Shown here: one piece after another, positions 1 to 12,031 of the stretch
How positions within the stretch are numbered: the stretch's first letter is position 1
How the letters are laid out: every line of letters starts with the position of its first letter
Origin: Bacillota bacterium
Lineage (GTDB): Bacteria > Bacillota > Clostridia > Lachnospirales > Lachnospiraceae
Direction: 5' to 3'
DNA: 64,000 bases
Assembly (NCBI GenBank): GCA_023420935.1
Contig: JAEZUR010000039.1
Span: 1-64,000 of the forward strand
Position numbers and translations under genes: made by a program
The notes under the pieces: generated by a model
The model's database searches: none
What the model was told of the DNA's origin: nothing
The model's input: the letters and a program-made list of their open reading frames with translations, nothing else

Positions 1-4
1 GAAT

Positions 5-988
5 ATGGATGACAAACATGAAGAAGTTCTAAAACAATATGATTTTAAAGTCTACAATACATACAGAGGAAGAGGAGCCTTAATTCTCGATACCAATCAG
101 GGAATGAAATTATATAAAAATTTTGAAGGCAACCGTAATCGTCTCGCTTTTGAGAATCAGATTAAGGATTATTTGATAGAACAAGGGTATGATCAGGTAG
201 ATAGGAACATACCGAATAAAGCGGGAGAGTTCGTATCCCAAGATGCAGCGGGAAACGAGTACATTGTTAAAAACTGGTTTCTTGGAGAGGAATGTAATCT
301 TAGAGACATGAATAACATAGCGGCGGCGTCCGAAAATCTAGGCAAACTTCATAATTTAATGCAAAAAGTTCCATATAGGCAGGAACTAACATGTTACGAA
401 GCTCACAATTTACTTGAAACATTTGAAAAGCACAATCGAGAACTAAAAAGAGTACGGGGTTATATTAGAGACAAGAAGCAAAAAAATGAATTTGAGGTCT
501 GCATTTTGAATTCGTTTGAAGAATTTTATCAACAGGCAGAGGAAGCTACGCATATGCTAAAGGAATCCACTTATCTCCAACTGGATCAAATTCATAAGCA
601 GGAAAAGACTACCTGTCACGGTAACTATACTTATCATAATGTTATCTTCACCAAAAATGGCATAGCGACTACCAATTTTGATAAAGCGGAAATAGGAATT
701 CAGGTGTTTGACCTGTACTTTTTCTTAAGAAAAGCCATGGAAAAAAATGATTGGAAACTTACCGTGGGAGATACTATTTTAAATGAATATAATAAACAAC
801 GTCCTATGAGTGACGAAGCATATAAATTATTATATGTTTCAGCTTTATATCCAGAAAAGTATTGGAAAATCACTAACTTCTATTATAATAATAAAAAATC
901 GTGGATATCATTGCGTAATATTCAAAAACTAGTTGGAATAAGAGAACAAAGTGATCAAAAACGTCTATTTTTGAAAAAGTTAATGTAA
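5..988 (+). CDS. CotS-like spore-coat protein (aminoglycoside phosphotransferase fold)
   Basis: 327 aa. The layout resembles CotS/YutH-type spore-coat proteins, which have an aminoglycoside-phosphotransferase/choline-kinase fold and are incorporated into the spore coat. An N-lobe with LYKNFEGNRNRLAFENQI is followed by a linker-like YIVKNWFLGEE and a C-lobe with CHGNYTYHN starting near residue 204. In active kinases of this fold the Brenner motif is HxDxxxxN; here the catalytic Asp position is Asn (residue 207), and the later metal-binding segment reads TNFDKA. I infer a structural or pseudokinase role rather than an active kinase. The start is the first ATG in the window; an upstream start or ribosome site cannot be excluded because only four bases precede it. 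A short hairpin follows the stop. The family call is by motif and layout only. Confidence 0.7.
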   Translation: MDDKHEEVLKQYDFKVYNTYRGRGALILDTNQGMKLYKNFEGNRNRLAFENQIKDYLIEQGYDQVDRNIPNKAGEFVSQDAAGNEYIVKNWFLGEECNLRDMNNIAAASENLGKLHNLMQKVPYRQELTCYEAHNLLETFEKHNRELKRVRGYIRDKKQKNEFEVCILNSFEEFYQQAEEATHMLKESTYLQLDQIHKQEKTTCHGNYTYHNVIFTKNGIATTNFDKAEIGIQVFDLYFFLRKAMEKNDWKLTVGDTILNEYNKQRPMSDEAYKLLYVSALYPEKYWKITNFYYNNKKSWISLRNIQKLVGIREQSDQKRLFLKKLM

Positions 989-993
989 GTGAC

Positions 994-1019
994 AAGGAGG
1001 CTGCTAACACAGCCTCCTT
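994..1019 (+). terminator. Hairpin after the CotS-like gene
   Basis: Perfect 9-bp inverted repeat (AAGGAGGCT at 994-1002, AGCCTCCTT at 1011-1019) with an 8-base loop, starting 6 bases after the stop codon. The following bases hold only short T runs, so termination may be weak. Confidence 0.5.
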
Positions 1020-1043
1020 ACGATACAAGTTTAATACTTTCAC

Positions 1044-1072
1044 TTTTCATTTAAAATTCAATCATGTATAAT
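1044..1072 (+). promoter_or_regulatory. Sigma-A type promoter for the PEGA lipoprotein / pgcA unit
   Basis: TTTTCA (1044-1049), 17-bp spacer, TATAAT (1067-1072). The -10 box is perfect and the -35 matches 4 of 6. It lies about 80 bp before the gene at 1150, after the upstream hairpin. Confidence 0.5.
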
Positions 1073-1149
1073 GGGAAGAAGAAGTTATGCCGAAGATAAA
1101 TTGGAGTAGTTTAGTTAATAGATATTTAAAACACGGATAGGAGACAAGC

Positions 1150-2598
1150 ATGAATTACAAAAGAATGCATAAACATTATAATATTGTGGGAATGCTACTC
1201 TTTCTGGCAATCATGGTAATGATAAGTGGATGTGAGAAAAAAGTATCAAATTCAAATGAAAATATAATTCCCAATGCAGCAAATGCGTCGGAGCAACCTA
1301 AGTATGATACAAGCTTTTTAGGCGTTGTAAAAGAGATTAATGACATATCAAAAACAATTACCATCTATAATGTAGACCAAAATATGGATGTTACATTATT
1401 TTATTCTGGAGGGACTGATATAAAAGATCAGTATGAGCAAGTCATTTCGATCAGTCAAATGGAATTAGGTGAAATGGTTGATGCATACTGTGTTAGCGAT
1501 ACGAGCAAATTAGTGAAAATGCAGATATCCAATAAAGCGTGGGAATATGAAAGTGTAAATAAAATACAGATAGATAGAAGTAATAAAGTGGTTCAAATTG
1601 TAGATCACAAGTATCAGTATAATGAGAACATTGTAGTTACCAACCAAGAGGGTTTAATCTCATTAATTGATCTAAATGATCGAGATGAACTTACAGTAAA
1701 AGGCGTTGGTGGAAAAATCTATTCCATTATGGTTACAAAAGGTCATGGATATATAAGACTAACCAACTATAAGGACTTTATTGGAGGCACAATCGAAGTT
1801 GGTTATGGCATTATCATTCCAGTTGTAGAAGATATGCTAATTGTAGCCAGAGAGGGTAGTTACAAAGTAACCATGGAAAATGGTGAATTAGTTGGTTCAA
1901 GAAATGTAACGGTCACCAGAGATAATGAGATCACTCTGGATATGGGTGATTTTAGAATTAAGAAAGAACATGTAGGTACTGTAAATTTCGTGGTTTCTCC
2001 AGAAGGAGCCGACCTATATATAAATGGTGCGATAGTTGATTACACACAGCCATTGGAATTAAATTATGGCGAACATGATGTTATTGTTCGTCTGGCAGGA
2101 TACGAAGATTTTGTAGGAATTCTAACGGTAGCAGCTGCATATCAGACCATTAATATTAATCTAGCAGAAGCCACTGCGGAGGTTGTACAAGAGGATGGAA
2201 CTACATCAGATGAGTCTCAGGCCAATGAGGACGAAAACGTTAATAATCAAGATGAAACAGTAGATTCAGACAATTCTCAAAATAATAACAATAATAATAC
2301 CAATGGGACTGATATTACCAAAGATAATACCAATACCGATACACCTACGACCACAACAGGTACAACAAAAATAGATAATAGCCATACAATTTCAGTACAA
2401 GCTCCAGTAGGGGCAAAAGTATATTTAAATGGAACATTAAAAGGAACAGCACCAGTTAAATTTACAAAAGAGATTGGAACTCATGTTATTACATTTAGTA
2501 TGGACGGATATGTAACCAAAAGTTATACCATTGAGGTAGTTGATGATGCTGAGAATGTAACCTTTACATTCCCAGATATGGCGTTAGTAGCAGAATAG
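1150..2598 (+). CDS. PEGA-domain lipoprotein
   Basis: 482 aa. The N-terminus has a hydrophobic stretch ending in a lipobox (ISGC, Cys near residue 28), so the protein is predicted to be anchored to the outer face of the membrane. A middle region of unknown fold (about 50-270) precedes two PEGA-type domains, at about 275-340 (VSPEGADLYINGAIV, then GEHDVIVRLAGYEDF) and 412-480 (APVGAKVYLNGTLKG, then GTHVITFSMDGYVTK). They are separated by an acidic, Asn/Thr-rich linker (about 345-410). PEGA domains are common in cell-surface proteins; the function is not known. AGGAG ends 5 bases before the ATG. The phosphoglucomutase gene follows after 10 bases, so the two are probably cotranscribed, although no functional link is obvious. 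Confidence 0.8.
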   Translation: MNYKRMHKHYNIVGMLLFLAIMVMISGCEKKVSNSNENIIPNAANASEQPKYDTSFLGVVKEINDISKTITIYNVDQNMDVTLFYSGGTDIKDQYEQVISISQMELGEMVDAYCVSDTSKLVKMQISNKAWEYESVNKIQIDRSNKVVQIVDHKYQYNENIVVTNQEGLISLIDLNDRDELTVKGVGGKIYSIMVTKGHGYIRLTNYKDFIGGTIEVGYGIIIPVVEDMLIVAREGSYKVTMENGELVGSRNVTVTRDNEITLDMGDFRIKKEHVGTVNFVVSPEGADLYINGAIVDYTQPLELNYGEHDVIVRLAGYEDFVGILTVAAAYQTININLAEATAEVVQEDGTTSDESQANEDENVNNQDETVDSDNSQNNNNNNTNGTDITKDNTNTDTPTTTTGTTKIDNSHTISVQAPVGAKVYLNGTLKGTAPVKFTKEIGTHVITFSMDGYVTKSYTIEVVDDAENVTFTFPDMALVAE

Positions 2599-2608
2599 GA
2601 GGATAGAA

Positions 2609-4345
2609 ATGGATTATAAGAAAATGTATGAAGAATGGATTCAAAATCCATATTTTGATCAGGAAACCAAGGATGAACTTACTCAGATTGCAAAGGATGA
2701 GAAAGAGATTAAAGAACGTTTTTACACAGAATTAGAGTTTGGTACGGCTGGATTACGAGGTATTATTGGTGCGGGTACCAATCGAATGAATATCTATACT
2801 GTTAGAAAAGCGACTCAAGGCCTTGCCAATTATATTATTCACAATGGTATGTCTAGTAAAGGTGTAGCGATTGCTTATGATTCAAGACGTATGTCACCTG
2901 AATTTGCAGATGAAGCAGCTCTTTGTCTATGTGCAAATGGAATTCGTGCGTATGTATTTGAATCCCTAAGACCAACTCCTGAGTTATCGTATGCAGTGAG
3001 AGAATTAAAATGTATAGCGGGCATTAATATTACGGCCAGTCATAACCCTCCTGAATATAATGGTTATAAGGTATATTGGGAAGACGGTGCTCAGATTACA
3101 CCACCACATGATGCTGGAATTATGGATCAAGTTAAGGCAGTTACAGACTATAATACGGTAAAAACTATAGACAAAGCAGAGGCAATTGAAAAAGGCCTCT
3201 ATGCAACAATTGGCAAAGAGATAGATGATAAGTATATTGAAGAACTTAAGAAGCAAGTAATACACTGGGATAGCATTAAAGAAGCGCAGAAGGACATTAC
3301 TATTATCTATACACCACTTCATGGAACAGGCAATATACCTGCAAGAAGAGTGTTACAAGAGATTGGTTTTGAGAATGTATATGTGGTGCCAGAACAAGAG
3401 CTACCAGATGGGGAATTCCCAACGGTTAGCTATCCTAATCCAGAAGCAGAAGAAGCATTTACTTTAGCACTAAAACTTGCTAAAGAAAAAAATGCCGACT
3501 TAGTCCTTGCAACTGATCCAGATGCTGATAGACTTGGAGTCTATGTAAAAGACAGTAAAACAGGTGACTATATTACACTAACAGGAAATATGTCAGGATG
3601 TCTTTTAGCAGATTATGAAATTGGACAGAGAAAGGCAATCCATGGTGATCTACCGAAAGAAGGAGCCTTAATAAAAACCATTGTTACCTCTAATATGGCT
3701 GATGCCATTGCGAAACATTATGAAGTTAGGTTAATCGAAGTATTAACTGGATTTAAATTTATCGGACAGCAAATACTTGGATTTGAGACATCTGGTAGTG
3801 GTGAATATTTATTTGGATTTGAAGAAAGTTATGGCTGCTTAATTGGAACCCACGCTAGAGATAAAGATGCGATTGTTGCTACTATGGCTTTATGTGAAGC
3901 TGCCGCTTACTATAAAACCAAGGGTATGACTTTATGGGATGCCATGTTGGCTATGTATGATAAGTATGGTTACTATAAAGATGATGTAACGGCAATTACT
4001 TTAAAAGGAATAGAAGGACTTGAAAAGATTCAGACGATTATGAATACACTTCGTGAGAATCCACCTACCGTAGTTGGAGATTATAGTGTCCTTTCTGCGA
4101 GAGATTACAAGTTGGATACAATTAAAGATTTAAACACGAATGAAGTAAGATCAACTGGCCTTCCAAGTTCTAATGTACTTTATTATGATATGAGTGATAA
4201 CGCTTGGCTTTGTGTTAGACCTTCTGGTACAGAACCAAAAATCAAATTCTATTATGGCGTTGTAGGAACATCCTTAGAAGATTCAGAGAAGAAATCAAAA
4301 AAATTAGCTAAAAAGGTATTGGAATTAATTGATACAATGAAGTAA
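2609..4345 (+). CDS. pgcA: Phosphoglucomutase / phospho-sugar mutase
   Basis: 578 aa, the usual length of PgcA-type alpha-D-phosphohexomutases. It interconverts glucose-1-phosphate and glucose-6-phosphate in the cytoplasm, linking glycogen or galactose breakdown and sugar-nucleotide supply to glycolysis. The active-site loop is TASHNPPEYNGYK with the phosphoserine at S144. The Mg-binding loop is TDPDADRLG (D303, D305, D307). The sugar-binding loop GFEESYG and the C-terminal phosphate loop RPSGTEPK (about 537-544) are intact. GGAGG lies upstream of the ATG. A phosphomannomutase activity cannot be excluded, but the length and TELEFGTAGLRG start favour the PgcA group. A long structured terminator follows. 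Confidence 0.93.
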   Translation: MDYKKMYEEWIQNPYFDQETKDELTQIAKDEKEIKERFYTELEFGTAGLRGIIGAGTNRMNIYTVRKATQGLANYIIHNGMSSKGVAIAYDSRRMSPEFADEAALCLCANGIRAYVFESLRPTPELSYAVRELKCIAGINITASHNPPEYNGYKVYWEDGAQITPPHDAGIMDQVKAVTDYNTVKTIDKAEAIEKGLYATIGKEIDDKYIEELKKQVIHWDSIKEAQKDITIIYTPLHGTGNIPARRVLQEIGFENVYVVPEQELPDGEFPTVSYPNPEAEEAFTLALKLAKEKNADLVLATDPDADRLGVYVKDSKTGDYITLTGNMSGCLLADYEIGQRKAIHGDLPKEGALIKTIVTSNMADAIAKHYEVRLIEVLTGFKFIGQQILGFETSGSGEYLFGFEESYGCLIGTHARDKDAIVATMALCEAAAYYKTKGMTLWDAMLAMYDKYGYYKDDVTAITLKGIEGLEKIQTIMNTLRENPPTVVGDYSVLSARDYKLDTIKDLNTNEVRSTGLPSSNVLYYDMSDNAWLCVRPSGTEPKIKFYYGVVGTSLEDSEKKSKKLAKKVLELIDTMK

Positions 4346-4355
4346 CAGAATAGAT

Positions 4356-4444
4356 AGACCCCATCTTATGAGATATGATGAAGGCAATATGTCAAGCGCG
4401 AGGCATTTGACAATGCAACAAGCTCATAAGACGGGGTCTTTTGG
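4356..4444 (+). terminator. Long nested hairpin terminator after pgcA
   Basis: A perfect inverted repeat of 17 bp (4356-4372 with 4423-4439, beginning AGACCCCATC and ending GACGGGGTCT) is followed by TTTTGG. The 50-base interior holds a second small stem (TGTCAA near 4390 with TTGACA near 4407). The outer stem plus T run fits Rho-independent termination; the nested interior is unusual. Confidence 0.7.
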
Positions 4445-4454
4445 TTTAAAATAC

Positions 4455-4483
4455 TTGATATTTACAATAAATGGGTTCATAAT
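4455..4483 (+). promoter_or_regulatory. Sigma-A type promoter for the DUF4349 lipoprotein
   Basis: TTGATA (4455-4460), 17-bp spacer, CATAAT (4478-4483); each box matches 5 of 6. It lies directly after the pgcA terminator and 35 bp before the next ATG. Confidence 0.65.
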
Positions 4484-4517
4484 ATAAAATATATTGTAAT
4501 GAGGGAGGTAGTTAGTT

Positions 4518-5510
4518 ATGAGGAGAAGAATAAGATTATTAATGATATGTGTTATGGTACTAGCCATGTTATTTACGGCATGTGCATCAAAGAAAGATTC
4601 CATGGGGGAAACAGATACCTCCACTGCAGAGGACTATGCTGCACCAGAAAATGCGGCAGCAGATGTAGATATGGATGCCAATACATCAGTAAATGGATCT
4701 GACTCGGAAGAGAATAAAAGTACAACATCAGATGCTAGTACTCGTATACCAGAAAATCCGAATCAGAAATTAATTAAAACATACGTATTAGATATGGAGA
4801 CAGAGGAGTATGACAAGCTAATTAATGCAATTCAGAAGAGTATTATGGAACTAGGCGGGTATATTGAAAGTTCTGAAATGGATGGGAATGGACTCTATGG
4901 TACAAGACATCGATATGCACAGATTATAGCTAGAGTACCAAAAGATAAAGTAGATGGCTTCGTAAATAACATTAGTAAGTTGGGAAGCGTAGTTAATTCT
5001 AGTAATAATGCAAAAGATGTTACATTAGAATACACAGATGCCCAAAGTCATCAAAAGGCATTAAAGATCGAACAAGAACGCTTGCTTACACTGCTAGAAA
5101 AAGCAGTGAAATTAGAAGATATTATTACATTAGAAGAACGGTTGTCTAATGTTCGTTATGAGATAGAATCCTACGAATCACAGCTTCGAATGTACGATAA
5201 TCAGGTGGATTATAGTACAGTGTCGCTTAATGTATCAGAAGTTAAAAGAATCGTAAAAGTTGATAATGAAACTGCTTTTGATAAAATGAAGGCAGGTTTA
5301 TCTAATAATTTATACAATATTAAGAATGGATTCATTAATATAGCTATCTGGTTTGTGGTTAATCTACCATATTTAATTATTTGGGCAGTCATTATTCTGG
5401 TAGGTTTCTTACTGTCTAGACGTTGGTATCGAAACTATAAGAAAAAATATGAATCACCTAAAAACCAAGACAACAAAATAGTAGATGATAGTAAGGAAAT
5501 TAAAAAATAA
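4518..5510 (+). CDS. DUF4349-family lipoprotein with C-terminal membrane anchor
   Basis: 330 aa. The lipobox is LFTAC (Cys about 22). An acidic, low-complexity linker (about 25-80) leads into a DUF4349-type domain: an alpha/beta part (KLIKTYVLDMETEEYDKLI, IARVPKDKVDGFVNNI) around a coiled-coil hairpin (KALKIEQERLLTLLEKA, EERLSNVRYEIESYESQL), closing with VDYSTVSLNV. A single transmembrane helix (about 272-300, WFVVNLPYLIIWAVIILVGF) is followed by a basic cytoplasmic tail. The protein is therefore held in the membrane at both ends with the domain outside. The family has no settled function. GAGGGAGG ends 9 bases before the ATG. The gene has its own promoter and terminator and seems monocistronic. 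Confidence 0.8.
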   Translation: MRRRIRLLMICVMVLAMLFTACASKKDSMGETDTSTAEDYAAPENAAADVDMDANTSVNGSDSEENKSTTSDASTRIPENPNQKLIKTYVLDMETEEYDKLINAIQKSIMELGGYIESSEMDGNGLYGTRHRYAQIIARVPKDKVDGFVNNISKLGSVVNSSNNAKDVTLEYTDAQSHQKALKIEQERLLTLLEKAVKLEDIITLEERLSNVRYEIESYESQLRMYDNQVDYSTVSLNVSEVKRIVKVDNETAFDKMKAGLSNNLYNIKNGFINIAIWFVVNLPYLIIWAVIILVGFLLSRRWYRNYKKKYESPKNQDNKIVDDSKEIKK

Positions 5511-5551
5511 TAGATTGATTGTTCATGATGTAGAACAACAAAGAAGGGTAT

Positions 5552-5589
5552 AAAGCCATAAGAGTGAGAAACTTTTATGGCTTTTATTT
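5552..5589 (+). terminator. Terminator after the DUF4349 gene
   Basis: AAAGCCATAA (5552-5561) pairs with TTATGGCTTT (5575-5584), followed by TATTTA. The T run is short, so efficiency is uncertain. Confidence 0.6.
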
Positions 5590-5751
5590 AGCAATCGGGA
5601 GTATAAAGAAAATCCTAATTTCTAAAAATATTACAAAAGCTAATCAAAATGGAGTAGTATCATATAAAAAAAATGAAAAAGTATATAAATATAATCCTAA
5701 AGAAAATTTTCAGTTCTATGCTACTATAAGGGTACCAAGAAACAATAACAA

Positions 5752-5766
5752 ACCGTGAGAAACGGT
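5752..5766 (+). promoter_or_regulatory. Small inverted repeat just before the binding-protein ribosome site
   Basis: ACCGT-GAGAA-ACGGT, perfect 5-bp arms, ends 4 bases before the GGAGGAG ribosome site of the sugar-binding protein. It could be a leader hairpin protecting the mRNA 5' end or an operator half; which cannot be decided from sequence. I could not identify a convincing -35 for this operon, although a TATAAT occurs at 5690-5695. Confidence 0.35.
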
Positions 5767-5782
5767 ATATGGAGGAGAAGGA

Positions 5783-7153
5783 ATGAAAATGAAAAAATGG
5801 GTAGCATTAGTTCTGGCGGTAGTAATGGTATTTGGGTTGACAGCATGTGGAAACAGTAAAAATGCTGGTGGATCAGATGCAAAAGCAACAGATGATGTAG
5901 CACAGACAACTGATGCAAAAGAAACAGACGATACGGTTGCAGGCGATACAAAAGCTTCCGGGAAAATTACCATTTGGGCATGGGATGAAGCATTTAACAT
6001 TGTTGCAGCAAACCAAGCAAAAGAAATTTACGCAAAAGTAAATCCAGGTGTAGAAGTTGAAGTTGTAACTATGGCACAAGATGATATTGTTGCCAAATTA
6101 AATACTAGTTTAACATCCGGATCAACAGAGGGGTTACCAGATGTGGTATTAGTGGAAGATTATAAGATCCAAGGTTATTTAACCGCATATCCTGATGAAT
6201 TCTATGATTTAACATCAATCGCAAGTCCAGAGGATTTTGCTACCTACAAAACAGGGGTTAATGTAGTGGATGGAAAATTATATGGTATTCCTTTTGATAG
6301 TGGTGTTGCAGCGACTTTCTATAGAACAGATTATATTGAACAAGCTGGTTACACCAAAGAAGATATGCAGAACTTAACTTGGGAGAAATACATAGAGATC
6401 GGTAAAGCGGTAAAAGAAAAAGTTGGCGTTGATATGTGTACTCTTGATCCAAGTGATATTGGTCAAATCCGTATGATGTTACAAAGTGCAGGTTCTTGGT
6501 ATACTAAGGCAGATGGTTCTGTAGATATCGCTGATAATCAAGCGTTAAAAGATGCCATTAAAATATACAAAGATCTTGTGGAAGCAGGAATTACAAAGCA
6601 AACTGCAGATTGGGATCAGTTTGTAGGAGCATTTAATAGTGGAGAAGTTGCCTCCGTTGTAACAGGATGTTGGATTGCACCATCTATCAAAAATGCAAGT
6701 GATCAAAGTGGTAAATGGGCAGTAGCAGCATTCCCTAAAATGTCTGCAAATAGCGCATCAGTAAATGCATCTTCTATTGGAGGAGCTGGCTGGTATGTAT
6801 TAAAAAATGTTGGAAATGCAGAAACCGCAGCAGATTTCTTAAAGAATACATTTGCGTCCAATGCTGATTTAATGAATCAATTAGCAGAAGATATTACTTT
6901 AGTTAGTACATTAAATGCTGCAGCAGATGGTTCTAATTACACCAAAGCGAATGAATTCTTCGGTGGACAACAGATTTTCTCTGATTTTGCAACTTGGACA
7001 GCTAATGTACCATCCGTTAATTATGGTTTAAGTACGTATGCAATCGAAGATATTATGACTGAGGCTGTACAGGCAATCGTAAGTAATGGAGCAGATGTTG
7101 ATTCTACACTTGCAGATTTCCAAGTTCAGATTGAAGCAGCAGTAGCACAATAA
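5783..7153 (+). CDS. ABC sugar transporter, substrate-binding lipoprotein
   Basis: 456 aa, solute-binding protein family 1 (MalE/UgpB-like). The signal peptide ends in a lipobox (LTAC, Cys 22) followed by an Asp/Thr-rich tether. The mature part has the family layout: ITIWAWDEAFNIVAANQAKEIY at the start, PDVVLVEDYKIQGYL, a domain crossover near YGIPFDSGVAATFYRTD, and a C-terminal helical part. It would capture an oligosaccharide or galactoside outside the membrane and pass it to the two permeases downstream. The substrate is inferred only from the beta-galactosidase gene in the same block. GGAGGAG precedes the ATG. A stable hairpin after the stop may raise its transcript level above that of the permeases. 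Confidence 0.9.
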   Translation: MKMKKWVALVLAVVMVFGLTACGNSKNAGGSDAKATDDVAQTTDAKETDDTVAGDTKASGKITIWAWDEAFNIVAANQAKEIYAKVNPGVEVEVVTMAQDDIVAKLNTSLTSGSTEGLPDVVLVEDYKIQGYLTAYPDEFYDLTSIASPEDFATYKTGVNVVDGKLYGIPFDSGVAATFYRTDYIEQAGYTKEDMQNLTWEKYIEIGKAVKEKVGVDMCTLDPSDIGQIRMMLQSAGSWYTKADGSVDIADNQALKDAIKIYKDLVEAGITKQTADWDQFVGAFNSGEVASVVTGCWIAPSIKNASDQSGKWAVAAFPKMSANSASVNASSIGGAGWYVLKNVGNAETAADFLKNTFASNADLMNQLAEDITLVSTLNAAADGSNYTKANEFFGGQQIFSDFATWTANVPSVNYGLSTYAIEDIMTEAVQAIVSNGADVDSTLADFQVQIEAAVAQ

Positions 7154-7164
7154 ACACAAACACT

Positions 7165-7206
7165 TATAGCCATTTGCTAAACTTATCCGAATAGTAAATG
7201 GCTATA
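7165..7206 (+). promoter_or_regulatory. Intercistronic hairpin between binding protein and permeases
   Basis: Perfect 11-bp inverted repeat (TATAGCCATTT 7165-7175, AAATGGCTATA 7196-7206) between the binding-protein stop and the first permease ribosome site. There is no T run after it. Such hairpins commonly stabilise the upstream message or partly attenuate, giving more binding protein than permease. Confidence 0.6.
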
Positions 7207-7226
7207 GGTTTATCTGGAGGTAAACT

Positions 7227-8123
7227 ATGGTTTCAAAATATAAAAATAAAGGAATTAATCCCAAATTGGATCGGAAAGCTTGGGCATTTGTTATTCCTAG
7301 TATCATTCTGATTATTGCATTTGTCTTTTACCCAATGATACAGGCTTTTTTAACGTCATTTCAAACAGGTATGGGTAATCAGTTAACATTTAAAGGACTT
7401 GATAATTATCAAAGATTATTAACAGATTCAACCTTTAAAAAAGCATTGGCGAATACCTTTATCTATCTGATTATTCAAGTTCCTATCATGATTTTTCTTG
7501 CATTGGTTATTTCTACAATGCTAAATGATAAGAAATTAAAATTTAGAGGGTTCTTTCGTACAGCAATCTTTTTACCATGTATTACTTCTCTTGTTGCATA
7601 TTCTATTATTTTCAAGAGTTTATTTGCCAATGACGGATTAGTTAATGTGCTTTTGGTAAAACTACACCTTGTTTCCGAACCCGTCTTATGGTTAACTCAT
7701 CCAGTATGGGCAAAGGTACTTATCATTCTAGCAATTACATGGAGATGGACTGGATACAATATGGTATTTTACCTTGCCGGGTTACAGAACATTGATGATG
7801 CAATTTATGAGGCAGCGGATATAGATGGTGCCAATCCTGTAAGCAAATTTTTTAGAATAACGCTTCCATTGCTTAAACCTATTATTCTATTTACAACAAT
7901 TAATTCAACCATAGGTACCCTCCAGTTGTTTGACGAAACAGTAAACATAACCAACGGAGGGCCGGCCAATGCCACCGTTACCATATCACAATACATATAC
8001 AACTTATTATTTAAATATACACCTAATTTTGGATATGCAGCAGCGGTATCCTATGTCATTGTAATATTAATTATAATTTTATCCTTTATCCAGTTGAAAG
8101 TAGGAGGCGATAAGAATGAATAA
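7227..8123 (+). CDS. ABC sugar transporter permease, MalF/UgpA type
   Basis: 298 aa with about six transmembrane helices, starting near residue 20 (AFVIPSIILIIAFVFYPMI). The cytoplasmic EAA loop is present as EAADIDGANPVSKFFRITLPLLKP, the site that docks the ATPase subunit. It forms the membrane channel together with the next gene product. CTGGAGG precedes the ATG. The stop overlaps the start of the next permease by 8 bases, indicating translational coupling. Confidence 0.92.
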   Translation: MVSKYKNKGINPKLDRKAWAFVIPSIILIIAFVFYPMIQAFLTSFQTGMGNQLTFKGLDNYQRLLTDSTFKKALANTFIYLIIQVPIMIFLALVISTMLNDKKLKFRGFFRTAIFLPCITSLVAYSIIFKSLFANDGLVNVLLVKLHLVSEPVLWLTHPVWAKVLIILAITWRWTGYNMVFYLAGLQNIDDAIYEAADIDGANPVSKFFRITLPLLKPIILFTTINSTIGTLQLFDETVNITNGGPANATVTISQYIYNLLFKYTPNFGYAAAVSYVIVILIIILSFIQLKVGGDKNE

Positions 8124-8961
8124 AAAAAGAAAAATTACCAATACCTTTAAATATATATTTTTAAGTATACTATCGTTCATCTCTATTTTTCCTTTCTTTT
8201 GGATGATAGTAGCAGCGACCAACCGCTCCATAGATGTGACAAAGGGTACGTTAATTCCAGGCACTTACTTTTTGGTAAACCTGAAAAACCTTATATCATC
8301 TGACTTAGATTATATGGGCGCATTTAAAAATTCTCTTATCATTGCTGTAGCAACTACCTTTTTAGCTATGTTGGTTTCCTCGGCAGCAGGATACGCGTTT
8401 GAAGTCTACAAGACAAAGACCAGAGAAAAGATCTTTAACTTTATACTGCTTTCCATGATGGTTCCGTTTGCAGCATTAATGGTACCTCTCTTTCGAGTGT
8501 TCAGTAAATTTAATAAGTTAGGTTTTTTGAAAATAGTGGGTATTAATAGCCCAGGTGCAGTTATTATTGTTGCAGTAGCAACTGCATTTTTAATATTCTT
8601 TTTCCGTCAAAATACAAAAACATTTCCGAAAGAACTCATTGAAGCTGCAAGAATTGATGGGTTGGGGGAGTTTCGTATATTTTTGAACATATACATACCT
8701 ACTATGCGGTCAACCTACGCAGCAGCACTTGTAGTAACCTTTATGGCTAGTTGGAATAATTACTTATGGCCTTTAATAGCACTACAATCTCCAGAAAAAA
8801 GAACGTTACCTTTAGTAATTTCAGCTTTAGGGTCGTCTTATACGCCAGATTATGGTATGATAATGACATCGGTAGTAATTGCAACTCTGCCAACTGCATT
8901 TATTTTCTTCTTAATGCAGAAACAATTTGTTGCAGGTATGACAGGTTCGGTAAAAGGATAG
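8116..8961 (+). CDS. ABC sugar transporter permease, MalG/UgpE type
   Basis: 281 aa with six predicted transmembrane segments. The EAA loop is EAARIDGLGEFRIFLNIYIP, and the start (FKYIFLSILSFISIFPFFWMIVAATN) is typical of the second inner-membrane component of CUT1 transporters. GGAGG sits inside the end of the preceding gene. No ATPase gene follows; the complex presumably borrows a shared MsmX-like ATPase encoded elsewhere, as happens with many Firmicute CUT1 systems. The beta-galactosidase gene begins 36 bases after the stop. Confidence 0.92.
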   Translation: MNKKRKITNTFKYIFLSILSFISIFPFFWMIVAATNRSIDVTKGTLIPGTYFLVNLKNLISSDLDYMGAFKNSLIIAVATTFLAMLVSSAAGYAFEVYKTKTREKIFNFILLSMMVPFAALMVPLFRVFSKFNKLGFLKIVGINSPGAVIIVAVATAFLIFFFRQNTKTFPKELIEAARIDGLGEFRIFLNIYIPTMRSTYAAALVVTFMASWNNYLWPLIALQSPEKRTLPLVISALGSSYTPDYGMIMTSVVIATLPTAFIFFLMQKQFVAGMTGSVKG

Positions 8962-12021
<3,060 letters not shown>

Positions 12022-12031
12022 ACTATATTAA

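Noticed and set aside
5690..5695. TATAAT as promoter of the sugar-transport operon
   Set aside because: No -35 sequence occurs at 16-18 bp; the region is simply A/T-rich.
5564..5758. Possible 64-aa gene after the DUF4349 gene
   Set aside because: It starts within the terminator hairpin, has no ribosome site, and its composition is AT-driven (many K, N, Y).
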